DNA from: Calditrichota bacterium
GTDB lineage: Bacteria > Calditrichota > Calditrichia > Calditrichales > J004
NCBI GenBank assembly: GCA_024277115.1
Contig: JAJRVW010000119.1
Location: forward strand, 1 to 64,000
Length of the DNA stretch: 64,000 nucleotides
Direction: 5' to 3'
The notes beneath the pieces were generated by a model that saw only the letters and a list, made by a program, of their open reading frames with translations, ran no database searches and was not told the DNA's origin. The translations under genes were made by a program, and so were the position numbers. This document shows positions 11,261 to 20,004 of this stretch, piece after piece; position 1 is the first letter of the stretch; each line of letters begins with the position of its first letter.

Positions 11261-12166
11261 CTATTTTCCGGATACTTTGGGTTTAACATCGCGCACAAAC
11301 CAGATCCCTGTAAAAATAATTATCATGCCTGCAATTAATTTCCAGGAAATGGGCTCATCCAAAGCCAGCCAACCCCAGATAAGCGCCAACGGCGGCGTAA
11401 TAAAAGTAATGGACGACATCATCACCGCCGAAGTATTTTTAAGCATCCAAAAATAAACAACAAAAGCAACGGCCGTACCCATAATGGCCAGATAACTTAA
11501 TGAAAAAAGGGCCATGCCTGTAAATTGAACTAAGCTATGATTTTCAAAAAAAAGGGAAATCAACAAAAAACTAAGGCTGGCATAAAGCAATGGCAATGTA
11601 TTTAAAATGATAGGGTGAAAATCTTTTACAGCCCGCTTTCCAAGAATAGTCCCATAGGCCGAAAACAGAGGGCTAAGTAATATCCCACCCATAGCAAAAG
11701 CCTGCAAATAACTGCCGATACCAATTTCCAATTGGCCGCCAAAAATCAACAAGGTCCCTGCCAGGCCGATAAAAATCCCAATGGTTTTATTGCGCGTCAT
11801 GTCCTCTTCGGGTATCATTTTAGGCGCTAAAAGGGCCGTATAAAAAGGCATCACCGAGAAAAGAACGCTTGTAATCCCGGAGTCAACATATTGTTCGCCC
11901 CAATAAACCAATCCGTAAGAAATTGTAAAAATGGCTTGGCCAAATAACAGAAAAAATAAGTGGGATTTTAAGTCCTTCGGAAATTTTAGTTTTAAAAGGA
12001 AGGCGTAGATCGCCAGGGCCAAAAAAGCGATAAAAAAACGAATGCCCGCGCTTAAAAAAGGCGGCATGGTTTCCAGGCCCAGTTTTATAAAAAGCCAGGT
12101 TGAGCTCCAAATTAAGCAAAGCAGTAAAAATCCTAAAACCGATAAATTGGATTTAAAAAAATTCAT
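11261..12166 (-). CDS. EamA/DMT family transporter
   Basis: Ten-TM-like protein, LLCLIWSSTWLFIKLGLETMPPFLSAGIRF...; EamA pattern. Confidence 0.88.
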   Translation of the reverse strand: MNFFKSNLSVLGFLLLCLIWSSTWLFIKLGLETMPPFLSAGIRFFIAFLALAIYAFLLKLKFPKDLKSHLFFLLFGQAIFTISYGLVYWGEQYVDSGITSVLFSVMPFYTALLAPKMIPEEDMTRNKTIGIFIGLAGTLLIFGGQLEIGIGSYLQAFAMGGILLSPLFSAYGTILGKRAVKDFHPIILNTLPLLYASLSFLLISLFFENHSLVQFTGMALFSLSYLAIMGTAVAFVVYFWMLKNTSAVMMSSITFITPPLALIWGWLALDEPISWKLIAGMIIIFTGIWFVRDVKPKVSGK

Positions 12167-12264
12167 GATAACATTAAAAATAGGGTGAAGGGTAATGTGA
12201 AGGGTGGAAGATAAATATTGTTTGGCAGAACATCAAAAAATGTAGGGAAAGTTTCTTGTTTATT

Positions 12265-13281
12265 TTATACAGGATTTGTTTTCCGTATACCTTTTGATTT
12301 AGACCGACTAAAAAGCAACTCAATGGTTTTGTAATCATTATAAAGTTTATTGTGTTTACTGATAAGGAGCTCCAACTCAAAATTAGCGTCTTCTTTAATT
12401 TGATCAAACGATAAGAGCGGCTCCATATTCTGGTTCATACTCTCCACCTGGTTTTGCACAAGATGGGGGATGGAGGCAAGTATGTCTTCCGCATCGGGTG
12501 CGGATTTTTGCCGTGAAAACAACCGTTCGTATTCTCTTTTAAACTGGGCAATTTTTGCAGCCTTGTTCCAGCCTAAAAATATATCAGCCACAATTCCACC
12601 AAGATAAGATTGCTTGACGATTAAATTAAATTCTTTACCCAGGTTTTTTTTAAACGCCAATTTTAGATTGTTTTGATAGCGGATCGCTAAAATTACCGAA
12701 TTAGGAAGTTGCCATTTTTCTGCGATGATAGCGCCGGCCTGTGCCTGGGTAATCTTTAAAATATTTTTTTCTACCAGTGCAAGCCTCACACCATATTCCC
12801 TGGCTTCTTCAATAATTTTCAGATAGTTTTTGCCCAGGTAGAACATAAAAACGAATGCACCCAGATTTTGCAGGAGGGCTGCGATAAATGATTCGGACCG
12901 GCTGGTAGTTTTGGAAATATCCGATAGGAGGTTTGATGCAATCCCCGCACAAAGCGAACGGTAAAATAAGCTACGATAGGCGTGCAGGTCTTCTTGTGGA
13001 AAAAGATTGCTGAAGGAGACCATCACAGTTATGTCGCGCATAGTGCGCACGCCAAGTATGGAAACAGCTTGATAAATATTACTGACAGGGGCGTTGAGTT
13101 TATAATAGCCCGAATTTACATTTTTTAAAATTCGGGTAACCATCGAGCTATCCGTTTCAATCAATTTTGAAATTGAGTGCAGCGAAACTTCAGGATCGCT
13201 CATTAACTGATTGAGTTGAAATGTAATATTGGGAAGTGTTGGGAAATCTTCAGCGTTCTCAATAATCTCGATTATATTCAT
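12265..13281 (-). CDS. HDOD domain protein
   Basis: MNIIEIIENAEDFPTLPNITFQLNQLMSDPEVSLHSISKLIETDSSMVTRILKNVNSGYY; start moved to the internal ATG at 13281. Confidence 0.85.
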   Translation of the reverse strand: MNIIEIIENAEDFPTLPNITFQLNQLMSDPEVSLHSISKLIETDSSMVTRILKNVNSGYYKLNAPVSNIYQAVSILGVRTMRDITVMVSFSNLFPQEDLHAYRSLFYRSLCAGIASNLLSDISKTTSRSESFIAALLQNLGAFVFMFYLGKNYLKIIEEAREYGVRLALVEKNILKITQAQAGAIIAEKWQLPNSVILAIRYQNNLKLAFKKNLGKEFNLIVKQSYLGGIVADIFLGWNKAAKIAQFKREYERLFSRQKSAPDAEDILASIPHLVQNQVESMNQNMEPLLSFDQIKEDANFELELLISKHNKLYNDYKTIELLFSRSKSKGIRKTNPV

Positions 13282-13785
13282 TTTTGGCCGGCATTTTTGA
13301 TATATATGAGCAATCGAATAGAAATAGATTATCTTTAAACTATTAATCAATCAGCTAAAATAGTTCTCAATTTTGGTTTTATGTAATTTAGCGTAGGTGA
13401 TTAAATTGAGTCCTTAATCATACTCATACTCGCTTTTTAGTTTTAAAATATTGAATAAGTAAACTTTTAGTTGTATACCTAATAGATTTATAAAGTTTTT
13501 CGTTGGTATGCTTTGTTTTTCCTTTTTGAAAGTTATGTAAAAGCGAGTCCCAATTAAAATCATCGAGGATTTTAAATAAGAGTAAGATAAAGATTATGAG
13601 AAAGAATTAAATACCTAAAAAATTGGTACTATTTATTAAATACAAAACTATATCTACACTATTCCATATCGAGGCGACAAAAAACATATATCCTCCAAAA
13701 CTAAAAAAACCGGTAAAAAATTACCGGGCTCAGTATGCCGATTATCTAAAATAAGGTAAAAGAATCGCGCATGGCTTTCAGCTCA

Positions 13786-13842
13786 GTCCCAAGGGGATTT
13801 GAACCCCTGTCGTCCACGATGGAATCGGGATATCCTAGACCT
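13786..13842 (-). repeat. tRNA-Glu 3' fragment, copy B
   Basis: Reverse complement GGTCTAGGATATCCCGATTCCATCGTGGACGACAGGGGTTCAAATCCCCTTGGGAC; T-arm identical to the tRNA-Glu at 14542-14614, no 5' acceptor strand. Confidence 0.75.
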
Positions 13843-14089
13843 CCTCCAAGCCAAAAGTTTTCAAGGTTTGAATTCTGCTTTTTAGTTTCTTAATTCTTTT
13901 TTCTTCTTTCATGGCTTCGGCTCGTGTATTGAATGATTTGTAAGCAAGAAGTTTCCATGGCATACGTTGTTTTGTGTATGTACATCGTCCTTGGTTATGA
14001 TAATTATTGACCCTTTCTTGAACGTCATTGGTCTGCCCAACATAATAGGTGCCAAACTTTATCGACTCGATGAGATAGACATAAAACAT
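13835..14089 (-). CDS. Small GIY-YIG nuclease, copy B
   Basis: MFYVYLIESIKFGTYYVGQTNDVQERVNNYHNQGRCTYTKQRMPWKLLAYKSFNTRAEAMKEEKRIKKLKSRIQTLKTFGLEEV. Confidence 0.85.
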   Translation of the reverse strand: MFYVYLIESIKFGTYYVGQTNDVQERVNNYHNQGRCTYTKQRMPWKLLAYKSFNTRAEAMKEEKRIKKLKSRIQTLKTFGLEEV

Positions 14090-14189
14090 GAAAGTCTCCA
14101 AAACTAAAAAAGCCCGGTAAAAAATTACCGGGCTCAGTATGCCGATTCTCTAAAGTCGGGCAAATGAATCGTGCATGGCTTTCAGCTCA

Positions 14190-14246
14190 GTCCCAAGGGG
14201 ATTTGAACCCCTGTCGTCCACGATGAAATCGGGATGTCCTAGACCT
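14190..14246 (-). repeat. tRNA-Glu 3' fragment, copy A
   Basis: Reverse complement GGTCTAGGACATCCCGATTTCATCGTGGACGACAGGGGTTCAAATCCCCTTGGGAC. Confidence 0.75.
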
Positions 14247-14493
14247 CTTCCAAGCCAAATGCTTTCAAAGTTTGAATTCTGCTTTTCAGTTTCTTAATTT
14301 TTTTTTCTTCTTTCATGGCTTCGGCTCGTGTATTGAATGATTTGTAAGCAAGAAGTTTCCATGGCATACGTTGTTTAGTGTATGTGCACCGCCCATGGTT
14401 ATGATAGTTATTGATCCTTTCCTGAACATCATTGGTTTGGCCAACATAATAGGTGCCAAACTTTATCGACTCAATGAGATAGACATAAAACAT
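14239..14493 (-). CDS. Small GIY-YIG nuclease, copy A
   Basis: MFYVYLIES...NDVQERINNYHNHGRC...LKAFGLEEV; nearly identical to copy B. The longer listed ORF (to 14691) reads through tRNA genes, so ATG 14493 is used. Confidence 0.85.
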   Translation of the reverse strand: MFYVYLIESIKFGTYYVGQTNDVQERINNYHNHGRCTYTKQRMPWKLLAYKSFNTRAEAMKEEKKIKKLKSRIQTLKAFGLEEV

Positions 14494-14509
14494 GAAAGTC
14501 TCCAAAACT

Positions 14510-14540
14510 AAAAAAGCCCGGTAAAAAATTACCGGGCTCA
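14510..14540 (-). terminator. Terminator of the tRNA operon
   Basis: Minus strand GCCCGGTAA TTTT TTACCGGGC TTTTTTAG. Confidence 0.75.
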
Positions 14541-14541
14541 G

Positions 14542-14614
14542 TAGTCCCAAGGGGATTTGAACCCCTGTCGCCGCCGTGAAAGGGCGGTGTCCTAGACCCC
14601 TAGACGATGGGACC
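14542..14614 (-). tRNA. tRNA-Glu (TTC)
   Basis: GGTCCCATCGTCTAGGGGTCTAGGACACCGCCCTTTCACGGCGGCGACAGGGGTTCAAATCCCCTTGGGACTA. Confidence 0.93.
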
Positions 14615-14648
14615 GTAAATCTTTTAATTTCTATTTTCACCTTACTAA

Positions 14649-14724
14649 GGGTGAGTGATGGGAATTGAACCCACGACCCCCAGAGCCACAATCTGGTGCT
14701 CTAACCAACTGAGCTACACCCACC
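14649..14724 (-). tRNA. tRNA-His (GTG)
   Basis: GGTGGGTGTAGCTCAGTTGGTTAGAGCACCAGATTGTGGCTCTGGGGGTCGTGGGTTCAATTCCCATCACTCACCC. Confidence 0.93.
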
Positions 14725-14737
14725 ATAAACATTGTTG

Positions 14738-14811
<74 letters not shown>

Positions 14812-14828
14812 TTATGCCCAAATCAAAG

Positions 14829-14903
14829 TCGGGGTGAGAGGATTCGAACCTCCGACCCCCTGCTCCCAAGGCAGGTGCGCTAACCGGGCTGCGCTACACC
14901 CCG
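14829..14903 (-). tRNA. tRNA-Pro (TGG)
   Basis: CGGGGTGTAGCGCAGCCCGGTTAGCGCACCTGCCTTGGGAGCAGGGGGTCGGAGGTTCGAATCCTCTCACCCCG. Confidence 0.93.
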
Positions 14904-14974
14904 AACAATCTCTATTTAAATAGAGTCGATGAATATAACTATATCAACTTCTTATGTCAAAAAAAAAGAGCAAA

Positions 14975-15571
14975 TTAGATCATTTTTTTTAAATATTCCG
15001 TAAGTAAATTAACAGCTCTTCCACGATGACTGATTTGGTTTTTTTCTTCTGTACCTAATTGTGCAAAAGTCTTATTTAATTCATCAATAAAAAAAAGGGG
15101 ATCGTAACCAAAGCCATTGCTGCCCACCGGATTCTCAATAATCCGGCCATAACACTTTCCTTCAAATATTTCTTCATGAGTGTCATCTTTATAAACTGTA
15201 ACACAATGGAAAAATGCATTCCGCTTTTCTATCGGAAGCCCCGCAATTTTCTTAACAAGCAATGCATTATTTTCATTGTCCGAAGCGTGCGGCCCTGCAT
15301 ATCGGGCAGAATAAACACCGGGTTCGTTATTTAATTCTGGCACTGTTAAACCGGAGTCATCGGCTATAATGGGCTCTTGAAAAACTGAAAAATAGGCACG
15401 TGCTTTAATCAAAGCATTTTCAAGAAAAGTACTTCCTGTTTCTTCGACTTCGGGAATGGGTTGGTTTTTTAACGCATCCAATTTTATAAGGGAGATAGTT
15501 GGAATATTTAGAAGCTCATTGACTTCCTTTAGTTTTCCCCGATTTGTGGTGGCAAAAATAATTCTGGTCAT
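14975..15571 (-). CDS. rdgB: XTP/dITP diphosphatase (HAM1/RdgB)
   Basis: IIFATTNRGKLKEVNELL, DDSGLTVPELNNEPGVYSARYAG, GSNGFGYDPLFF. Confidence 0.93.
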   Translation of the reverse strand: MTRIIFATTNRGKLKEVNELLNIPTISLIKLDALKNQPIPEVEETGSTFLENALIKARAYFSVFQEPIIADDSGLTVPELNNEPGVYSARYAGPHASDNENNALLVKKIAGLPIEKRNAFFHCVTVYKDDTHEEIFEGKCYGRIIENPVGSNGFGYDPLFFIDELNKTFAQLGTEEKNQISHRGRAVNLLTEYLKKMI

Positions 15572-15653
15572 TTTAATAGTTTTTTTAGTAATTGATTTAA
15601 TTATTTATTTTTTATCCGATGTTTAAAATATTCCATTAACTAATTCAGGTGAA

Positions 15654-15935
15654 ATGAAAAATCTTTTTAAGATTATTTTCCTTATTTTTGTAATTATTCT
15701 TTTTCAGATGCTTTATATTCAGCATCGTCTAAATGAGCGTATTGGGGTCATTTACGCAGAACAGGTGATACTTTCTCATAAAATCGATAATATTAATGTA
15801 AGGGCCGGACAGATAAGTTTAAAGGTTAAAAAGGTTGTTTTAAGATGTAATAAAAGTAATGGCTTTAGAAAGCCAATATTGGTAGTCGTTGATAACTCAT
15901 TTACTGTAAACCCTATCGAAGCAGGCCAACATTAG
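15654..15935 (+). CDS. Hypothetical small protein with N-terminal TM segment
   Basis: ORF in a gap between genes; MKNLFKIIFLIFVIILFQMLYIQ hydrophobic start. Confidence 0.5.
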   Translation: MKNLFKIIFLIFVIILFQMLYIQHRLNERIGVIYAEQVILSHKIDNINVRAGQISLKVKKVVLRCNKSNGFRKPILVVVDNSFTVNPIEAGQH

Positions 15936-16505
15936 TTAAAACAATTTTCCACGTAATGCCTTGTTCAGCATTTCCCTTGCCCTAAAAATTCGGGCTTTTA
16001 CTGTTCCCAATGGTAGCTCAAGGTCTTCTGATATCTGCTCATAACTATATTCTTTTTGATGACGCATTTCAATTACAATCCGATATTTCTCAGGTAGCTG
16101 ATCAATAGCTGTGCGTATAATTTTTTTTCTCTCTTCGGCAACCAAGTCATATTCTACGTCCGGCTCGGGGTCGGCGTATTCCTGTTTAATTTCATCACCT
16201 TTATATTTGATCGATTCATCCATGGAATAGGTTTTTAATTTCCTTTTACGGAAAAAATCGATACAATTATTTGTGGCAATTTTAAATAACCAGGTTGAGA
16301 AAGCATAGTCTTCATTAAATGAATTAATGGACTTATAGGCTTTGATAAATGCTTCCTGGGTGAGGTCTTCCGCTTCCTGTTTGTTGCGGACCATGCGGTA
16401 CACAATACTAAAAACGACATCTTTATAAAGAAGTATTAATTTATCATACGCTTTACTGTCACCTAATTTTGCTTTTCGGACTAACTCAACGTCATCTTTT
16501 TTCAA
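15936..16505 (-). CDS. ECF RNA polymerase sigma factor (RpoE-like)
   Basis: EAEDLTQEAFIKAYKSINSFN region 2 and LPEKYRIVIEMRHQKEYSYEQISEDLELPLGTVKARIFRAREML region 4. Confidence 0.92.
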   Translation of the reverse strand: MKKDDVELVRKAKLGDSKAYDKLILLYKDVVFSIVYRMVRNKQEAEDLTQEAFIKAYKSINSFNEDYAFSTWLFKIATNNCIDFFRKRKLKTYSMDESIKYKGDEIKQEYADPEPDVEYDLVAEERKKIIRTAIDQLPEKYRIVIEMRHQKEYSYEQISEDLELPLGTVKARIFRAREMLNKALRGKLF

Positions 16506-16711
16506 ATCAAAACCTTAGAAGATTAAAAGAAATTTGCTTGTTGCCTGTTACACTCGAAATTAGTTAAGTTTTGCTTTAATAACAGGTGTGAAACTAATTA
16601 TTTGTTCCTTATCATGTCAAGATAGAATTATCTAGCGGAATAAAAATAATAGTTTAAGTTTATCAATCCAAAACATAAAAGCAATCCACCCCATTTTACA
16701 GGGAATTTACA

Positions 16712-18253
16712 ATGATAAGTGTTGTCACAGGCAATGAAATGCGTGAGATGGACCAACGGTCAATAAATGATTTTGGCATTCCAGGGATTGTTTTAATGGA
16801 GAATGCCGGGCGTAATACAGCCGAGGCAATTTTAGAACTGTGTGATAAAGAAGAAATCTTTACAGTAATAATTTTTGCCGGAAAGGGAAATAACGGCGGT
16901 GATGGATTTGTAATTGCGCGCTACCTTGAGAAAAACGGTATTGATATTTATGTTTACCTGGCTGCAAAAAAGGAATCTATTAGCGGCGATGCGTTGACCA
17001 ATTTACAAATATGTTTAAACAGTGGTATTGATATCATTGAGGTTAGTTCGGCGCAGGATATTGAGGTGCCTCAAAATCCATTCATTATAATCGATGCCCT
17101 CCTGGGTACAGGCATACAAGGTGGCTCAAGAGGTATCTATGCTGAATTGATTGAGTGGATTAACGATCAGGGGCAATTTGTTTTTGCCGTTGATATACCG
17201 TCAGGTTTAAATAGTGATTTTAGCGTACCGGCCGGTCCTGTCGTGCTGGCAAACAAAACACTTACTATGGGGTTGCCTAAGCTCAGTCAGTATTTTTATC
17301 CTGCCCGTTCTTTTGTTGGTGAACTGGAAATTATCGATATTGGTTTTCCGCTTGACGTTGAAGATGACCCCAATATTGAAGTTCACCTAATTGACGAAAG
17401 TGATTTGTCCATAGAACCGCCTGATCCCGAGCTGCATAAACATACAGCCGGCCGGGTTTTTATTTTAGGCGGATCAACCGGAATGACTGGCGCTGTTGTG
17501 TTGGCGGCAAAAGGTGCATCACTTGCCGGGGCCGGGTTGGTTATAAGCGGTGTGGCGGAATCATTAAACCCGGTGTTGGAAACTAAATTAACAGAACAAA
17601 TGAGTCTGGCCTTGCCGGAGTATACGCCCGGTGTTTTGGGCAAGTCGGCATTTTCTTTAATAAAGGAAAAAATTGACTGGGCACATGGTGTGCTTGTTGG
17701 CCCGGGGATTGGCAGGGATGCGGAAACTATTCAACTTCTGGACCAAGTAATCCAATACGCTGTCAAACAAAAAAAGAAAATTATCATCGATGCCGATGCG
17801 TTGTTTTTTCTTTCAACTAAGCCTGAGATTATTAAGTCGTTAAATGGAAATGTACTACTTACGCCACATTTTGGTGAGTTTGGACGATTATTTCCAAAAT
17901 CAAAAAAAGTGCTAAAAAACCAACCCTGGAAAGCTTTACAGGATTTTAACAAACAGTGCAAAGCCGTAACAAACCTGAAGGGTGCGCCATCTATGGTGGG
18001 TAAAAAGGAAGATGGGGTTTTCATCAACCCGACAGGAAATCCGGGTTTGGCAAAAGGGGGCACAGGCGATTTGCTTGCCGGAATAATAACCGGGTTAACT
18101 GCCGGTGGGATGGATTTAACCGAAGCAGCTGTCACGGCTAATTTTATCCATGGAAAAGCGGCAGACAATGCTGTGGCAAAGTGGGGAATGCGATCGTTTA
18201 CCCTGGAAAATTTAATGGATGAAATAAAGCTTGTCATTAACGAAATATCGTGA
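16712..18253 (+). CDS. nnr: Bifunctional NAD(P)H-hydrate epimerase / ADP-dependent dehydratase
   Basis: FAGKGNNGGDGFVIARYL (epimerase) and NPTGNPGLAKGGTGDLLAGIITG (dehydratase). Confidence 0.93.
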   Translation: MISVVTGNEMREMDQRSINDFGIPGIVLMENAGRNTAEAILELCDKEEIFTVIIFAGKGNNGGDGFVIARYLEKNGIDIYVYLAAKKESISGDALTNLQICLNSGIDIIEVSSAQDIEVPQNPFIIIDALLGTGIQGGSRGIYAELIEWINDQGQFVFAVDIPSGLNSDFSVPAGPVVLANKTLTMGLPKLSQYFYPARSFVGELEIIDIGFPLDVEDDPNIEVHLIDESDLSIEPPDPELHKHTAGRVFILGGSTGMTGAVVLAAKGASLAGAGLVISGVAESLNPVLETKLTEQMSLALPEYTPGVLGKSAFSLIKEKIDWAHGVLVGPGIGRDAETIQLLDQVIQYAVKQKKKIIIDADALFFLSTKPEIIKSLNGNVLLTPHFGEFGRLFPKSKKVLKNQPWKALQDFNKQCKAVTNLKGAPSMVGKKEDGVFINPTGNPGLAKGGTGDLLAGIITGLTAGGMDLTEAAVTANFIHGKAADNAVAKWGMRSFTLENLMDEIKLVINEIS

Positions 18254-18292
18254 TCGAATTTTTAATAAAACAAAATAGTACGGATTAAAACT

Positions 18293-19108
18293 ATGTTAAA
18301 AATTAACCCGGAATGGGTTTGCAATGCCCTCGAATTATTTATTCGGGAGGAGTTGAATAAAATTGGCGTTACAAAAGCTGTCTTCGGGCTTTCCGGCGGT
18401 GTGGATTCTGCCGTGGTGGCCTGCCTGGCACAACGCGCTTTAGGTGCCGAAAATGTCCATGCCTTGATTATGCCTTACCGGTTAAGCAATCCTGAAAGCC
18501 AAAAACATGCGGAAATCCAGGCAAAGGAAATTAATATTTCGTATGATGTTGTGGATATTTCCGAACCCGTTGATGCTTTTTTTAAATCAAAGAAAGACGC
18601 GGATAGTTTAAGGCAGGGCAACCGGATGGCACGGGAGAGAATGTGCCAACTGTATGATTATTCGTCTGCCTCCGGCGCCTTGGTTTTAGGTACGAGCAAT
18701 AAAACGGAATTACTGGTAGGTTATGGTACAATTTTTGGCGACTTGGCCAGCGCTGTAAACCCCATCGGTGATTTGTATAAATTGCAGATTTGGGAGCTGG
18801 CCCGTTATCTGAATGTTCCAAAAGAAATCATTGAGAAGGCGCCTTCGGCCGATTTATGGGAAGGACAAACCGACGAGGATGAGCTGGGTTACTCGTATGC
18901 CCATCTCGATAAACTTTTATTTTATCTTGTCGATGAGCGCTACCCGGATGCGTTTATTTTGGAAAACGGCTATGACCAGGAAACCATCGACGATATAAAA
19001 AAACGTATTCAGCGCAGCCAGTTTAAAAGGCGCCCGCCAATTATTGCCAAGCTCTCCAACCGCACCATCAACCAGGACTTTCGTTATTGCCGGGATTGGG
19101 GGGTATAA
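18293..19108 (+). CDS. nadE: NAD synthase
   Basis: FGLSGGVDSAVVACLAQRALG, GTSNKTELLVGYGTIFGD, PSADLWEGQTDEDELG. Confidence 0.94.
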   Translation: MLKINPEWVCNALELFIREELNKIGVTKAVFGLSGGVDSAVVACLAQRALGAENVHALIMPYRLSNPESQKHAEIQAKEINISYDVVDISEPVDAFFKSKKDADSLRQGNRMARERMCQLYDYSSASGALVLGTSNKTELLVGYGTIFGDLASAVNPIGDLYKLQIWELARYLNVPKEIIEKAPSADLWEGQTDEDELGYSYAHLDKLLFYLVDERYPDAFILENGYDQETIDDIKKRIQRSQFKRRPPIIAKLSNRTINQDFRYCRDWGV

Positions 19109-19111
19109 TAT

Positions 19112-19837
19112 TTGGAGACAATTGAAAATGCCCTTTACCTTGTTGCCACGCCAATTGGCAACCTTGCGGATATTACTTACCGTGCTGTACATATTTTAAA
19201 ATCAGTTGATTTAATTGCGGCCGAAGACACGCGTACCTCTTCTGTTTTGATGAACCATTATGCGATCCAGACACCTTTAAAAAGTTATCACAGCCACAAT
19301 ATTCCTACCCAAACACCCTGGCTTGTAGAGAAACTAAAAGCAGGGGAATCCATCGCACTTATCTCGGATGCCGGGACACCGGGGATTTCTGATCCGGGTT
19401 ATCATCTGGTTCGTGCCTGTGTGGAAAATGGGATCCGTGTTATCCCTATTCCGGGCGCGTCGGCTTTTATTGCCGCTTTGATTGCATCGGGCCTGCCCAC
19501 GCAAAGCTTTGTTTATGAAGGCTTTCTGCCGCATAAAAAAGGGCGTCAAACCCGTATTGCCTCTCTTGTTGATGAAACCCGCACGATAATTTTTTACGAA
19601 TCGCCGCACCGTATCCATAAAACCTTAGCCCAGCTTGCCGAGGCTTTGGGTGAACGGCGTTGTGTTCTTGCACGGGAGATTACAAAAAAGTTTGAAGAGT
19701 TTATCTCCGGTACCTTGCAAGAACTATCCGAATCATTGATAGATAAAAAAGTTAAGGGCGAACTGGTTTTGATTGTGGAAGGGAAAAGTAAAAAGAAATT
19801 ACGAATTAAAAATTATGAATTACGGGAACAAGGTTGA
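19112..19837 (+). CDS. rsmI: 16S rRNA (cytidine-2'-O)-methyltransferase RsmI
   Basis: LYLVATPIGNLADITYRAVHIL, ISDAGTPGISDPGYHLV, FYESPHRI; TTG start. Confidence 0.93.
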   Translation: METIENALYLVATPIGNLADITYRAVHILKSVDLIAAEDTRTSSVLMNHYAIQTPLKSYHSHNIPTQTPWLVEKLKAGESIALISDAGTPGISDPGYHLVRACVENGIRVIPIPGASAFIAALIASGLPTQSFVYEGFLPHKKGRQTRIASLVDETRTIIFYESPHRIHKTLAQLAEALGERRCVLAREITKKFEEFISGTLQELSESLIDKKVKGELVLIVEGKSKKKLRIKNYELREQG

Positions 19838-19849
19838 AAATTGTAGGAG

Positions 19850-19976
19850 CTGTCTCCTGACAGAGATAAAAAAGGTAAAGACAATTTTTTACTGTTCTAT
19901 TCCAAGATTTTAATATCTTGGATAGACTGAAACAAAGTTTAAACTCATGAACGTTCCAAATCTGGAGATTTGGAAC
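19850..19976. repeat. Cluster of three short hairpins in the rsmI-tmk gap
   Basis: CTGTC-TCCT-GACAG (19850-19863), CCAAGATtttaatATCTTGG (19902-19921), GTTCCAAATC-TGGA-GATTTGGAAC (19953-19976). Confidence 0.65.
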
Positions 19977-20004
19977 GAGGAAAACAATATTTGTAATTCA
20001 TAAT

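Larger units (their letters stand above)
13680..14541 (-). repeat. Tandem units (~404 bp) of GIY-YIG ORF + tRNA-Glu 3' fragment + spacer + terminator, two with ORFs and one truncated remnant
   Basis: GTCCCAAGGGGATTTGAACCCCTGTCG starts at 13786, 14190 and (true tRNA) 14544; terminator copies near 13711, 14113 and 14516; the start-side sequence aaaacat..tcctccaaaactaaaaa recurs near 13683. Confidence 0.85.

Noticed and set aside
11083-11298. 71-aa minus-strand ORF MCAMLNPKYPENRKSD...
   Set aside because: Overlaps the end of the EamA gene and the hairpin at 11127-11155; no recognisable domain.
14494-14691. Listed ORF extends the GIY-YIG protein N-terminally (MWLWGSWVQFPSLTLSKVKIEIKRFTVPSSRGLGHRPF...)
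   Set aside because: This stretch is translation through tRNA-His, tRNA-Glu and the terminator; the real start is taken as ATG 14493.
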